64,000 bases of DNA from Crotophaga sulcirostris (lineage: Eukaryota > Chordata > Aves > Cuculiformes > Crotophagidae). The notes below the pieces were generated by a model that searched no databases, was not told the origin of the DNA, and saw only the letters and a list, made by a program, of their open reading frames with translations. How positions within the stretch are numbered: position 1 is the first letter of the stretch; each line of letters opens with the position of its first letter. The position numbers were made by a program, and so were the translations under genes. Of this stretch, positions 11,801 through 25,049 are shown one piece after another. The stretch spans positions 1,461,461 to 1,525,460 of the forward strand of contig VYZB01000120.1 of NCBI GenBank assembly GCA_013397455.1, read 5' to 3'.

Positions 11801-14800
11801 ACAGTTGTTGGACATCACAGTCATGTTTGCAGCATTGATAGAGGCACTTCCCCTAAACATATTTATGTATCAGTTTGCAGCACCAATGGCTCAAGAGATT
11901 TCCTTGGTCAGGGTAAGCCCTTAGATTAGGTCTTATCCTCTGGTGCACCTCTCAGAAGCAGGCTCCCATGCTATGATTACTTTGCAAAAAATGAACCTAT
12001 CCCCTGTCCAATCTACACCTTCAGGACTTGTTCTGCCCTCCTTTGCTATCTACCCAACAATTCTGATAAGCACACTTCTCTCCTTGATTGTGACCATCTT
12101 TGTGTCTCTTGATTGACAGTATAACGCCTATAGTGTCCTATAAAGTTAATCGCACACCGGTGCAGGATGCTAAAACATACGTCACTTTCAGACTTCCCCT
12201 ACTGATTGGGAGCATTTTACCAACAGAGTTCCTCTTGTGTCTCCAAGTCATGGTGGAAATTGCTCGAATCTTCTGGCCAGGAAAGCAGTCTGCTCCTTAC
12301 CACATCTCCTTAACCCTGCCCAAGGAAAACATGCTCCTGCTTCACTCTCCCTTCCACAGATCTTCTGAGCATTCTCTGCAAGTCTCAAGCTCTCATATTC
12401 CCTGACACAAGTTATCTTGTTCTGCAACTAGACACTCACACTGCTCTGAACTCTCTTCTTTGTGTATCTTCCTAACATGTCACCTCCTTAATCATCGTTA
12501 ATATCATCAAGCTTAATATCTCACCAGTATTCCTCATCTGCTGGTACCTGTGGAAAAACTGGTAGGCAATTCATATAGACAAGACAATTTATGAAAAATA
12601 AATTTCCAGAATTTGTGAATTTTACATGATCAGCACCTCAGTGGTCATGGTTGTAAATGCACAGAGGGTTCAAGATAGTACAAAATAATATCTGTGGCAT
12701 TACTTTCAGAAATACCAAAGCTGTCTCTGTACCTTCAGCCCATGAAGACACTTAGTTCTATTTCCACATCATAATTTTTTCTGCATCTCTCGACACAACA
12801 CACACTCTTTTTTTAATTCCTTACAGGGTTGGAGTCTGGCACCATACTCCTACTAATATAGAAAAGAAGTATTTGCTGAGTAGTTTCATGTAAGTTTAGA
12901 AAACAAGAAAATTAAGTAATTAGACATACCCCAAGAAAATTACTACTAGGATCTTTTCAACCTTAGCACTAAAATTTTAAATGAACTAGAGTACAATGGA
13001 ATCCTCTAGCATTGACAGTGCCTACCAGGTAGTTGGGGAATTTGCTCTGGATCCAATTAACTTTAGTCTCATTTACATTTACTCTCATATGTAGATAACT
13101 TTACAACATTGTTCATTATTAAGGCTGGATTCAAATCAGTAAATTTAAGATGGGAAGTTACATATCTCATTTGTTATTCAGCTCTCCAGATAAACACTTC
13201 TGCTTCAAAATCATGCATCAGTCTTGAACATGGAAGTCACAGCTGGTGACAGGGTAAAACAGTGTTCATTGAAGTATTGCTGATGCACTCCTGAGTCTGA
13301 CTAATTACACACAATCAACTGATTCTCTAACATCAGGATGCCGAATGTTGCCTTAAATCACTCCTACTTGATGGGAAACTTTCCATTGCCTGAAGAGGTG
13401 AAAACAGTCAAATTAGTAATGAAAATCAGATCCAACATTTTGAGAGCAATCTCTTGAAGGCAGCTACACAGAAATGAAGACCTTTAACACTGTTCGCCCT
13501 TTGTTGTATAGAAAATAACCTCAGTTTTCTTTCCTACAACACTAAATAAATACAAGAAATTTAAAACTAAACACAAAATATTTAAATGTGTGTGGTAAGG
13601 ATATTGTTATAAATCTGACCCAACTAAATTTGTACAGTAAGAAACTCACAATACACTGCCTGGAAAACTACTGGTTTTCAAGGAACTCTTTGTCCAAGGA
13701 ACATGATTTCACACACTATGAAACAGAATCAGCCTTTCACAGGTAATCCAGTAGGACTATAATCTAAAATCAATCCTAACTCTCGATCCAACTCATTTTT
13801 ATTTAGAGTTCCCTGTCTGACCTTTGAATTAGCCAAAATATTGCTGGTCAAGACATTTTGAAATGCCAGTCATAACTAACATAGAGGAATCTGCTAATGA
13901 ACAACTGTCCCTGTGTTTGTATATCCCTGCAGATGTGCAATAGCTACAGAAATAGCAACATAACAAGGCTAAGGAATACAGCAGCTGATAAAGTATACTA
14001 ATATGAAACAATTCATACCATGTTTCCTTAAATAATGTACCACCAACTCAGCTTAATTTCTCAGACTAAAATTAAAAATTATTTATGTGTTACAAATCTA
14101 CATAACTAGCAACTTGACCTGTATGTGTCAATATGATCTCCAAACACTTAATGCTGAAAAGTGGAAAGGAGAAATGTACACTGAGTCATGCGTGCCAGGG
14201 TTTGACTACCCTTTCTCCAGGTGCACATCCATCCCTGCCCTGACATCCAATCCGCATCAGTGCCCTCACTTCTGCTGCCCAAGTTCTTGGCTGTGCTCCC
14301 CAACACCAGCCTCATAAAAGGATTTAGGCATCTATAGCGGGATTTCTGAGTAGGGTCAGTGCTCAGTCTGAGAGTCAGGTCCTCAAAACACCCATGTCTT
14401 TGTATTTTATGCCGTTAATCGAAAGCACCCAGTTTGATACTTAGCAATGTACCCCAGAACCTCCTGTGAAACCAAGTGAAAATACAGCACTGTCTGCCAT
14501 CACTACAAGAAGCAGAGATGTCCCCTTGAAAAACAGGCATCTATTGACAGGTTCTCCTCTCAGTTGAGGTAAGGAGTAAGTGAATCTAAATCAACCCTGG
14601 AAAATAAAACTTTTTATGTTAGCTTTGCATCACTGTAACTAGAAATGGAACTGCAGTTTTGTATTTTAAAGGCCAAAACCTTCTATTTGTTTGTTCACAT
14701 CTTCTTTTTGCTTTTCCTTTTCTTTCCCTTTTCTCCAAATTAACATTTGAAACACTTGAGAATGCTAATTGGGTTTCACTTCATTCAGACAGGAAATAAT

Positions 14801-15017
14801 GACCTCAAGCTAATAAGACAAGTTAATAGTCCCCTGCAGGTAAATTAACACAAGACCAAATGCTTGAAGACCTTGAGGATCACAACTGTTAAGCTTAAGT
14901 ATGCATTCAAAGCAACTTTGAGCATCTAACAAAAGAGGTCACAGATCATAAATCAGAGCTAGTGAAAAAAAACTCTTCAAAAAAACTAAAGGAACAAAGG
15001 AACGGCAGAAGACATGA
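8846..15017. other. Long unique noncoding stretch
   Basis: About 6.2 kb without a recognised gene or repeat. The part at 8900-9730 is somewhat richer in GC than its surroundings and holds open frames on both strands. The frame at 8912-9316 starts at TTG and contains no methionine codon. The part at 12000-12560 is pyrimidine-rich on the plus strand. A CpG-bearing T-rich patch lies near 14200-14420. Nothing supports an exon. Confidence 0.5.
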
Positions 15018-15117
15018 ATCACAGAATCATAGAATCATCTGGTTGGAAAAGACCTCTGAGATCATCCAATCCAACTGTACCTGTCCACTTAGTAAACCAT
15101 GTCCCTGAGAAACTCAT

Positions 15118-15495
15118 CTACCTGTCTTTTAAATGCCTCCAGGGATGGTGACTCAACCACCTCCCTGGGCAGCTGTGCCAGTGCTTGACAACCCTTTCAG
15201 TGAAGAAATTTTTCCTAATGTCTAGTCTGAACCTCCCCTGGCACAACTTGAAGCCATTTCCTCTCCTCCCATCACCTGTTACTTGGGAGAAGAGACCAAC
15301 ACCCACCTCACTACAATCTCCTCTCAGGCAGTTGCAGACAGTGATGAGGTCTCCCCTCAACCTCCTTTTCTCCAGGCTAAACAACCCCAGTTCCCTCAGC
15401 TGCTCCTCATAAGACTTGTTCTCCAGCCCCTTCACCAGCCTCGTTGCCCAGCACCTCAATGTCTTTCTTGCAGTGAGGGGCCCAGAACTGCACAC
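15118..15495 (-). pseudogene. CR1 ORF2 C-terminal remnant
   Basis: An open frame inside the CR1 copy at 15018-16398. It carries the region C-terminal to the reverse transcriptase: [41 protein letters not shown] and [12 protein letters not shown]. The conserved [14 protein letters not shown] text is disrupted near the end ([18 protein letters not shown]), which marks a frameshift. It has no start of its own and is a LINE relic, not a host gene. Confidence 0.85.
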
Positions 15496-15717
15496 AGCAC
15501 TCCAGGTGTGGCCTCACCAGTACTGAGGGCACAATCACTTTCCTGCTCCTGCTGGCCATGCTGCTTCTGATACAGACCAAGATATCTACACTTCCAGGCC
15601 CTTCTCTGCCAGGCAGTTCTCCAGCCATTCTCCCCCAAGCCTGTAACGCTGCCTGGGGTTGTTGTGTCCCAAGTGCAGGACTCGGCACTTGGCCTTGTTG
15701 AACCTCATCCCGTTGGT

Positions 15718-15948
15718 CTAAGCCCATCGGTCCAGCCTGTCCAGATCCCTCTGCAGAGCCTTCCTACCCTCAAGCAGATGGACACTGCCACCCAGCTTAG
15801 TGTCATCCACAAACTTACTAAGGGTATATTCAATCCTCTCATCCAAATCATTGATAAAGATATTGAGCAGAACTGGACCCAGCACTGAACCCTGGGGAAC
15901 ACCACTTGTGACCAGCCTCCAACTGGATTTAACTCTGTTTACCACCAC
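15718..15948 (-). pseudogene. CR1 reverse transcriptase palm fragment (FVDD)
   Basis: A 76-residue frame with the RT palm signature in CR1 order: [20 protein letters not shown] (residues 7-26), [20 protein letters not shown] (31-50), then [24 protein letters not shown] occupies residues 46-49, nucleotides 15802-15813. The second motif C aspartate is kept, and the preceding residue is V where most CR1 copies have A. The upstream palm (motif A, 15939-16244) is in another frame, so the domain is split and inactive. Confidence 0.88.
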
Positions 15949-16244
15949 CCTTTTGGCCCAGCCATCCAGCCAGTTTTTAACTCAGCAGAGGACGTGCCAG
16001 TCCAGGCCACTGGCAGCCAGTTTCTCAAGCAGAAACCGTGAGAAATGGTGTCAAAGGCTTTACCAAAGTCCAAGTATGCCACATCCACAGCCTCTCCCTT
16101 TTCCAGTAAATAGGTAACCTTGTCACAGAAGGAGATCAGGTTGGTCTGGCAGGAACTGCCTTTCACAAACCCATGTTGACTGGGCCTGATCACCTGATTG
16201 TCCTGTATGTGCTGTATGACAGCACTCAGGATGATCTGCTCCAT
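15939..16244 (-). pseudogene. CR1 reverse transcriptase fingers/motif A fragment
   Basis: A 101-residue frame. The first 70 residues are CR1 RT: EQIILSAVIQHIQDNQVIRP, SQHGFVKGSSCQTNLISFCD, then EAVDVAYLDFGKAFDTISHG with the motif A aspartate at residue 59. After residue 70 the text stops matching (FCLRNWLPVAWTG), which indicates a deletion or frameshift before the next palm fragment. The upstream plus-strand block at 16250-16390 is the preceding RT text (NYRPVSLTSV-type) in decayed form. Confidence 0.88.
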
Positions 16245-16398
16245 GACCTTCCCCAGTACCGAGGTCAGACTGACAGGCCTGTAGTTCCCTGGATCCTCCC
16301 TCTGACCCTTCTTTTAAATGGGTGTAACATTTGCCAATCTCCAGTCAAGGGGCACTTCCCCACTCTGCCAGGACTGCTGGTAGATAAAGTTAACTTTC

Positions 16399-19300
16399 TT
16401 TCAACACCTACTATAACATAGGCAACCAAAAGAAGATTTTAAGTAAATAAAAACCCCCAACCTGAACACTCATTGTGCATGGAAAGGATTGCTCAATGAA
16501 GACAATAACTCATTCCAGAATCAAACTAATATGCTTTAGTAAGCCATCTATCAGAGACAGCTGCCTTTCCATTGAAATAACATTGCATTTTCTTCTTGTA
16601 ATCACTTTATAGGCTTCAAAATACAAATTTGATTATATTATACCCACGAAGACAAAATGCTTACAGAACTCATAATGTTGTTTAAAGTCACAAAACAGAC
16701 ATTGCATAGCCCATAAACTGAAAAGTGCTATGAAAGTGCCCAAAGCATAATAGTCACTCCACATATCATGTTGATGTCAGGATGGACAAAAAGGTATGAC
16801 CTAAAAACTCACGGAAAAATATCCTCTCTTTAAAATAGAGCTATTGACAAATAAATGCATAATTTTGACAAACCTCTCAAGTTCAAACTCACAGCTCTCT
16901 ATTAAAATAAATGTGTTTTAAAAATTCATGTATGTTGCTGAATCACGTACAAATTAATAAATCATGTAACACTGACTTAAAAAATAAACATTTATAAGAA
17001 ACCCAAAATTCGGGGGGTCAATATTGTTTCATAGATACCACTGTATCTTATAAACCTTTAAGCTGCTAAATTAACCTAGAGTTTAGAATGGAGAAAAGCT
17101 CTTATTTACAATTTGCTAGTTTTTATTTAGAGCTTTTTCCTTAATTATTTTTGGTTTTAGCACAACTAGCAGGTGTCAAGAGCATATTTTCTTTGATTGC
17201 ACACATTCATCAGAAGTTAAGACACCAACTCTGAATTGAAAAAGCTTGTTCTCCTCTCCCACCACATGAATACAAATTACATAGTAAGAAGGGAGATCCA
17301 GTAAATACAAAAACTGAAGGACATGGGCAAGTATTCATGGGTGCACAACAGTACAGGTAAGCAGTTGACAGACCTTTCAGATGCATCTCAACAGGCTCTA
17401 AGCTGTAAAGCCATTACAGCCCTTGGTTTGTTTGGTGCTTCGTGTCAGGGCATGCCCAAGAGATGAGAGAAAAATGTAGGATGTGAAGGCTCTTGCAGGC
17501 TACATCTCAAAGAGGCTCAGCTCTGCCTGCTAGCCAGTTTTATTAGCTCTCCTGATAACCATAACCACAACAACAAGGCTAACCCTGACACTTCACCTGC
17601 TGGGGCACACTGTTGAAATCTCTACATTGACAGCTGCTTAGATATCCAGAAAACTCAGTGACTAGAAAACAATACTGAAATTCAGTAAATCTGTTGCTTT
17701 GAAGTGAAAACCAGACATTGACAGAACTACAGTAATAAAGATAAAATAAATGTAATCACTAAAAATCTGATTTAAAATTCTAGCTTTTTTTTTAAGCACT
17801 CATTTTGATCCAAACGGGAAGGGCACAAATCTTGAGTGAAATAATAAGCAAATATGTAATATATCAAACAACATTTTCCATGTAATAAAAATTAAGCAGA
17901 ATAATTTGATTGGAGCTTGCTAATGATTGAATTGTTTGCATTAATGTTCTGCATAAACAATATTCAGGGTTTGCAAAGAGAGGACTCAAATTGAGAGTGA
18001 AAGATTGTTTCAATTAGAAAAAACTATATATGAGTGTTTTCTGTTCTTTGGTCTTTCTTCTAGAAGCAAATGCAAAATAAGATTAAAATAAACAACTGAA
18101 AACATATTTCCTTATTTTATCACGACTGTCATTACATTAAACTATCATTAAGGACTTTAAATATTTCCTATTTAAACCAGCTCGCCCTTCTCATTTCTGT
18201 GTTATTTCCTGCGCAGCTCAGTTCTATTTTGCAATGATTTTGGTTTTGATCTTTTCTGAACATTATAAAAGCATATTCTGAAGAAATTTCTATACAGTTT
18301 TGTCTGTGGTGGTTACACGCATCGTAGCAGTACTTAGCCGTACAACACTGATGCTATTTTGTGGTCTCTGAACAAAGCTTTGCAAGCAAAAGGTTGCATC
18401 ATCCAGGTTTGGGGTGGTCCCTGAGGAACCTGAAAGTGCTTCCAGAGGCTTCATCCAAGCACACATAGGTCATAGCTGCAGTGACTGGCCCAATGCAAAG
18501 AGAAAAAGGCGCTCCAGAAAAGAACCATTATTTATCCCAATATTATGTTGCCAGTGCCCCAGTCTAACATGAAAAGCAGTCAGAGCACCTGCATACATGC
18601 AAATGCACCCCACACTATTAGAGCAGCACTGGTACTACACCACACATCATTCCAACTCTAAATAGTCCATTTGCCTTCTCCATTGTTTCATTCTCATTTT
18701 CAATAAAAACGGTTCCCCAAAGTCCTGTGCAGCATCCCACCAATCTGCTGCCTTCAAACTAAAGAAGAGTTCAGAGCTTTTACAAAAAGTATTGGGGTTG
18801 ATATTGGTTTATTGTACCAACAATGGTGAAAGCCTACCCTAAACAATGAACAATTAGATAACTGGACTGCACTAGGAATAATACAGACCAACATAATTAG
18901 ATGTCTCTTCTATTAAACCAAATGGATATATTGATTACCTTTCAATTGGTTTAATAAAGTTATCTTAACACTTAGAGCAGGTCTCACTCACCTCACAAAG
19001 GAGGCCACCATCATCCATTAATTTTGAGAAACCTAAAACCTTGTGCCTTCCAGACTTTGTGGCATCACCCTGAACACTACCAAATTCCATTTTGCTCCCT
19101 AAAAATGAATGCTAAAATATCTTGTAATATTTACAGTACGTTATATTACCTCGTGCAGTGTGCTTTCTGTATGCACCTTTGTACGTAAACAGAGCATACT
19201 AAAAAAAACCAATTTAATTAATATATCTTGTACACAGTTCAGTTCCATATATGGCAATCAAATGAGTCTTATTCTTCACTCTGAGGTACCACAATTGGAG

Positions 19301-21756
19301 TTGCTGTGATTTACTGATTTATGCCAAAGAAGGTGCTGCAGTGCCTTGTTTAGGGAGAGAGAAGAGAAAGCGTTATAGCACTTCCATACAATGTTCTGAG
19401 GAACTATGCATGAATCAACCCAAATTTAATACAGGTTCACATTGTCTTTCTCGACCTGCACATATGTAGTAGCCAAATTTAATAATAGCAGAGCTTTGCT
19501 TACAGAATTTCAGTGCTCAATGGGCTCAATCAAGTTGAAAAAAATCATAAAACTGTGTGAAAATATTAGACATTGTTATGACTAAAGTCTTACATGACAA
19601 TGACTGAAACAAGGCAGTGAAAAAATGTTATTACTATTTATGTAGTTCATCAGTTCATCTTTTGCTGTTATGAATATTCACAGGAGATCAGAAAAAATGT
19701 AGAAATGGCAAAAGGATTTTTTGCTTGCTAAAAAAAAAATAAATTAATTTGTCTTCTTACTGTGAGCTCTCACCTAACAGCAGCAGCTTTGGCTACTCAT
19801 TTTTTAAATTATTGTTTATTTTTTAAGCCTTCTTCTTACCTTCCTCCATTCTTCTTAAGCTTGGGAAGAACTCAGCATGGAAATTACCAGCTCCTGTTCT
19901 CTTTCAGTTCCCTCTTTAACAGCAAGTCTTCTGCTGTGATGCACATGCATTACTAAATATGACTACTTCAGTGTTAAATTTACAAAAACTGACTTCTTTT
20001 TTTAGTGTCTATGTGTCTCTATACATTCTGTTCTTTTACTCATCTGTTGCCTAGCCAAAATTGTCTGAACTTGAGCCAGTGTGCCCATCGTATGCCTGAC
20101 TGAGGCCTTAAACTTTAACTTAACTGGGATTCAAAGACACTGTTTCTTGCAGAAATGAGTAAAAATATTTGTATATAGCTGTTTTGGTTAAAAATTTATT
20201 CTACTATCATACCACCTAACTGTGCTTTTTCCTATATGTCTGCAACCATAAGCAGTGTTGACAGGTCTTAACTACAAGTGGTCAGGAGATTCTGAGTAAG
20301 CTAGTGGTTCTCTAACATTTCAGGTAATAAGCTTCACCCCAGCAAGGACTGCGAATGGAAAACCAGGTGGCACTGAGAGATATTTGGGAACACAAGGCAC
20401 ACAACTTTTCCAGATCCCTGATGCATCATTCTGCACTGCCAACTGAACACTTTCCCACAGGACTGGCCACTGTCTCTTTGGTGTCCACCTCCAGCAGGAA
20501 AGGACATAGCCTACAGACAGCAAATATTCTTCAGCAAGCTTGTTTTCAAGTTGGCCAATTGAATACCAAGTAGACAACACTCCTTAATTTTTTTATACAT
20601 ACAGCTGGTACATTCAAGTTTGCCTTTTGTCTCTCACTACCATGAGGTTGTCACTCCTAGTGATCATCAGTGTTTGCTTGAAAGACTTGGACTTTCTGCA
20701 CATTCTGGAAATGCGTTTAATTCATATTCTTACATCAAGTTTTACATCCACTGCCCTCCAGCATTAGAAAAGCAAATACCAATATTCTTCTAACAAACAG
20801 AAGGGCTGAACCCAGCTCACAATAATTAAGTGCCTAACTTAGTGATGTGGACCAGAACAAGGGAGCATGGAGCATCCTGTCTACCCATCACACTTCCATT
20901 TCTTCTTGGAGCAAGTAAGTTCTGGAAGTCCACATAAGTGGAATATCTTCTTGCCTCTACGAACTCACAAGGAACTTCTGCACTTTCAGAGGAAATCTAA
21001 GCCTGTTCAAACTGTACCAGTTGGAAATGGGAGGCACCTTGAGTTGATCAGATCCAAGATCGGATTTTGTTTTTTTGAGTAATGGCGTAATTTACATCCA
21101 TATTCTGAGGATGCCTGAGTTGGAAAGCTCAGTTCAGCATCTTCCTCACCCATTAAACCACCTTTCTTCTTCCCTGCATTCCTCCTGAGCCCAGCTTCCA
21201 CAGCACAAAAACTGAAAGCTCTTGCTGAGGACAGCTCAAGACCCAATAGTCAGGATAATTCCCTTACCAGGAGGTTAGGGAATTTTATCATCCTTCTCCA
21301 GGTTCATCAGCAAACAAAACCTGTGTCCCCCATCCCCTGGCTGACATGGCTGTAACCATTAACAATAATATGAAGGTGTCTACCATCAAAATCCATTTCA
21401 GAGCCGCGTGTATCTAGGCAGCTGAACCTTTCCAGATCACTGCAGTTAAGTATTTAGAGACCTTACTAAATAAGTAAGGAGTTAAAAAATGCAATTAGGC
21501 AGCTCTAGAAAGTCATCAGACTGGGTGTTGGTCTGGGCTTAAACTCTAGGTAGCAAAGTTTTAACACAGCAGGGTTTAGGAATCTTTTCTCAAACTCATC
21601 CATGATCATTTACAAATCACAGAAGCTGTATCATGAGCGGTTTGTGATCCACAAAAGCAGAAATGATCTGAAATTTATGGCTTCAAGCTGCCTATGTAGC
21701 TGTGAGCTACATGTATATATAAAGTGTGGTGAATAAAATCAATAAGTAACTCAAAA
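16399..21756. other. Long unique noncoding stretch
   Basis: About 5.4 kb of AT-rich DNA without a recognised gene or repeat. The part at 17780-18260 is dense in AT with octamer-like words (TTTGCATTAAT near 17935, AAATGCAAAAT near 18067). The part at 20300-21260 is less AT-rich with short frames on both strands. None resembles a known protein. Confidence 0.5.
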
Positions 21757-21975
21757 GGTCACCTAGCCATGAGAATGTACAAATGCCTTCCTGACAGATA
21801 TTATTAAAAACCTTCAGCACTGCCTAAGGAAATTGTGGTGTCACCTCATGCATTCCAGTGTTTTATTACACTCACCGTTAAAAAATATTCCTAATATCTA
21901 TGCCAAATCCTTTTTTGTGCTAATGAGGTTTGTAATTTTGCTACCCTGTCCCTTCATCTATGTAGCAGCATTTAG
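21757..21975 (-). mobile_element. Ancient CR1 LINE fragment, minus strand
   Basis: The plus strand reads the reverse complement of an old CR1 C-terminus/3' region. Blocks occur in consensus order: GGTCACCTAG, TTCCTGACAGAT, ATTAAAAACCTTCAGCACTG, CATTCCAGTGTTTTATTACA. Then GTTAAAAAATATTCCTAATA matches the usual agTTAaAAAgTtTTCCTAATa text, and GTGCTAATGAGG follows. This type is shared with non-avian reptiles, so the insertion is probably older than birds. Many substitutions and a missing block show its age. No coding frame remains. Confidence 0.63.
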
Positions 21976-24900
21976 GTGCATAAGACTACATTTTTATACA
22001 AAAATTCTCTTAATTAATTGAACATATCTTAAGTTTCTAACTATCACTGACACCAAAATGATAAATCTCTTTTTCATAAAGTGTAATAGCCGCTTCATTA
22101 ACTCAGACAGAGTAATTACAGTCATTTGAACAAGCCTGAATTACACTCATCCAACTAAGCACACCAGCACACTCCAAAAAGTTCCCAATTGCAATTAGCT
22201 GTTATTTGCTATACCTGAAATTATTGTGACCATACTGACTTATGTGAGGGTCGCTCTTCAGTTCTGCAGATAGGTAACCACATTATAAAGAGTACTATAG
22301 AATATGATAGTGTTTTGGAAGAGATTAAATATCTAGGGGTGGTTGGAGTTCTCACCCACAGGACACTTTGCCTCATTTGCTCATTTGTGTGAAGAAAAAC
22401 TGGAGGTCAAGAATGAAAACCTGCCACCTTCCCTAACTGTGAATTAATATTAAACAACTATGCAAAAGGTGATACTTCCAGGAGAGAAACATATTCTACT
22501 GTTACCTGAGGGAAAACATGCAAGATGCAGAAATCTTGTTTCTGCTTATTAGCATGAATACTTACCTAATCAGGGCTTCTGGTCATTACATTGTTTTATT
22601 TATTTTAAATTAATGAAACGCATCTTATGTAAAACCAACATAGTTCTATATTTTACATTGAGTGCATCTGCCTTTAACTGAAAACAAAGACCAACAAAAA
22701 CCAAAACAAAACATGCAGTACAGAAAGAATGCCTATAAATTTAATCAACTCTGACCCTTTGGTCACTCACTTTCCAATAGCGAGGGAAAAAGGAATTGAG
22801 CTGTAAAATTTGTTCTGGGCAGGAACTTGGCATCTGCTACCAAGTCAGAGTCCAGAGCAAACCAGTGTCACAAATTTCAAATACACTAACTTTAGTTGTG
22901 TAACTCAAAAACCACAGCTTTGATTTTAATCATAAAGGACTGATCCTGGAAGGCAGCCAGAGCCATGTATGGGGGAGGAGGGATTCAGACAAACAGAGAA
23001 CAGAGGACAGAAGAGTCCAAAATGATTTTGCCCTGGTAGGACTGTTTGATACCTCTTTTCAAATGCTAGTAGTAGACACGAATACCAATTAATTCATCCT
23101 GAGTCTCTCTCATTAAGTACTATTTAATCAAAAGCCTTTGAGTTCCCCATTTTTTGATCCCATCCTTTTTCGACTAGGAAGTGTCTCAGATCTCATGCTT
23201 GTTGACTGTTATCTAGAAATGCTATTTTTATTTTTAACTAGGACTAACCAGTAAACAGCAATCCTGTTCTCCCTCAAGTAAATTCCAGTTTTAGATGATA
23301 CACTTGAAGCTAAACCAGAGTGAGCTCCCTACTCTCCAATAAAAAGCCTAAGCAATGCAAATACTGTGAACCAAAACTGCAGAATATTGTGTAGCATGGA
23401 GAGCCCCAAGGATGGTCATACTCTTGGAAGAGTAGGATTGGAAAAGATAGATTCCTCATCTTTGATAGATCAATCTTGAGCAGCAAAATGAGGAGAAATA
23501 CTGAGATTCCTCATTAAAAAATGATCCAAAACTACAGACAACTTTACTTTTGCTTAAAAAGAAAACATCTGCTAAAGTAACAAAGTGTTCCATAACATTG
23601 TGAGACGGAAGCATTCACAGATTTTACAGTAATAAGGAGAAGGTGAAATACCTTCTCATCAGTATTCTTCAGTGCTTTGTTATCTGAAATGCTCTTTTCA
23701 AAACACTTCTATCAGTCATCACAGATTACACTCTTTAGGGGAGAAGAGAATTAATGTGGCATTTGCCTTACCTCTCTTCAAACTAATTTATGCTAGCACA
23801 GTTCTGATGTCTTCTGTGTTAACTTGTACACCTGCTGTTGGCTCAGTATCAGGAAAAAACACAACTGGCTTATACACAGTGAAAAATATTTTGGTTTCTG
23901 TTATTTTCAAGAAGTCCGAGGCATTTCATCAGACTTGTGAAAGGGATGGGGTTTATGGAATGGGCCAGGCTCCTATATGAAATAAGTCAGATCTAAAAAA
24001 CTGCTCAGCACTCAACTGCTCAGAAAAGAATCCACCAGTGGATGAAGTGCTTAGTCTATGTTTTTACTCATAATACCAAATATTATTTTGGTAGAAGAGT
24101 TTGTAGAATAGTGCCTTCACCTATTTTCAGAGTTGTCACCTTCCCTAGAAGATATATATAACTTAAATTCTTTTGGCAGAATTATTCATAGTTGAGGATT
24201 CCAGACACTTCATTTCCTCTGTACAGCAGCATTCCAGGACACAAAGAAACATAAGGGCAGTTTGGAGATAGTTGCATTACCTACATTATCTTTCTACTGC
24301 TTTTCTTGTCCTGGGGAAGAAGTCACTCTGTCTTCTGGAAGAATAGTTTATAAAATGAATGAAGAACGAAGGCAGGACTTGGAGAAGGCAGTTTAATCCA
24401 GAGGGAAGATGCAATGCTTTACTTATAATTGGATAGCCACCCCAAACACATTTGAAAGTCCCAAACATCTTTTTCCAATCATATATGTTTTAGGTGCAGT
24501 GATTTCAAAGACATTTCACTATGTGGTATATATTTTGCAAAGCAAACACCAACACATAATTATCTCCCATAATTATTTAAAATAGTTCTCAAACAATTTA
24601 TTTTCTAAATTACATTACTGTGCAACTGGAATAATTACAAATGATCATATTGTTTAATTAGCCAGTTTCTCCTAATTTCTCCTACAATTAAGATTTTTAA
24701 CATTTCATTGCTCTTAAACTAAGTGTAATTACTAACAGGTCACATGAAATCCAAACTAAAATCAAATCTTTTAATAAACTGCTTTTTTGAGAACTGTAAG
24801 GAAATACAATGCTTAACAATTCAGCATTTTTTTGTCTAAAATCCTTACCTATTCCAAATGAAGAACTAGTTCAACAGTATAACAGCACAACCCTTCTAGG

Positions 24901-25049
24901 CACAAAAAAGCAAACATAGAAGTGAAGTAAAAAGCCCAAGTATATAGCAGTCTGCTTCAGAAACAAAAGTAACTGCATAGAAAAAAGGGGGATGTCAGAT
25001 CCTACATTAAAAAAAAAAAAACAAACAAAACACGTTCTCACTTTCAGCT
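21976..25049. other. Unique noncoding DNA
   Basis: No gene or repeat recognised apart from a 13-base poly-A at 25009-25021 and an AT-rich segment at 24480-24780 holding five TAATTA cores. The frame at 23672-23980 resembles no known protein. Confidence 0.5.
25009..25031. repeat. Poly-A/A-rich simple tract
   Basis: Thirteen A are followed by CAAACAAAAC. It sits just upstream of the CR1 relic at 25050. That element is in sense orientation and has no 3' end here, so this is not its poly-A tail. Confidence 0.85.

Larger units (their letters stand above)
15018..16398 (-). mobile_element. CR1 LINE with RT and C-terminal ORF2 remnants
   Basis: The longest CR1 copy in the window, about 1.4 kb on the minus strand. 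Its 3' end is at 15018, where the plus strand reads ATCACAGAATCATAGAATCAT. Reading 5' to 3' on the minus strand, the frame from 16244 gives RT text NQVIRPSQHGFVKG and then VAYLDFGKAFDTIS, which holds the motif A aspartate near 16068-16070. The frame from 15948 gives [16 protein letters not shown] and the catalytic FVDD box at 15802-15813 (usual CR1 form FADD). A third frame, 15495-15118, gives [18 protein letters not shown] and [19 protein letters not shown]. These frames do not join, and the segment after FVDD is shortened relative to the usual CR1 order. The element is therefore broken by frameshifts and deletion. Endonuclease and ORF1 are absent through 5' truncation. Confidence 0.95.

Noticed and set aside
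19245..19254. Perfect CArG box CCATATATGG
   Set aside because: Several CArG-type decamers are expected by chance in 64 kb of this composition, and no promoter context is visible.
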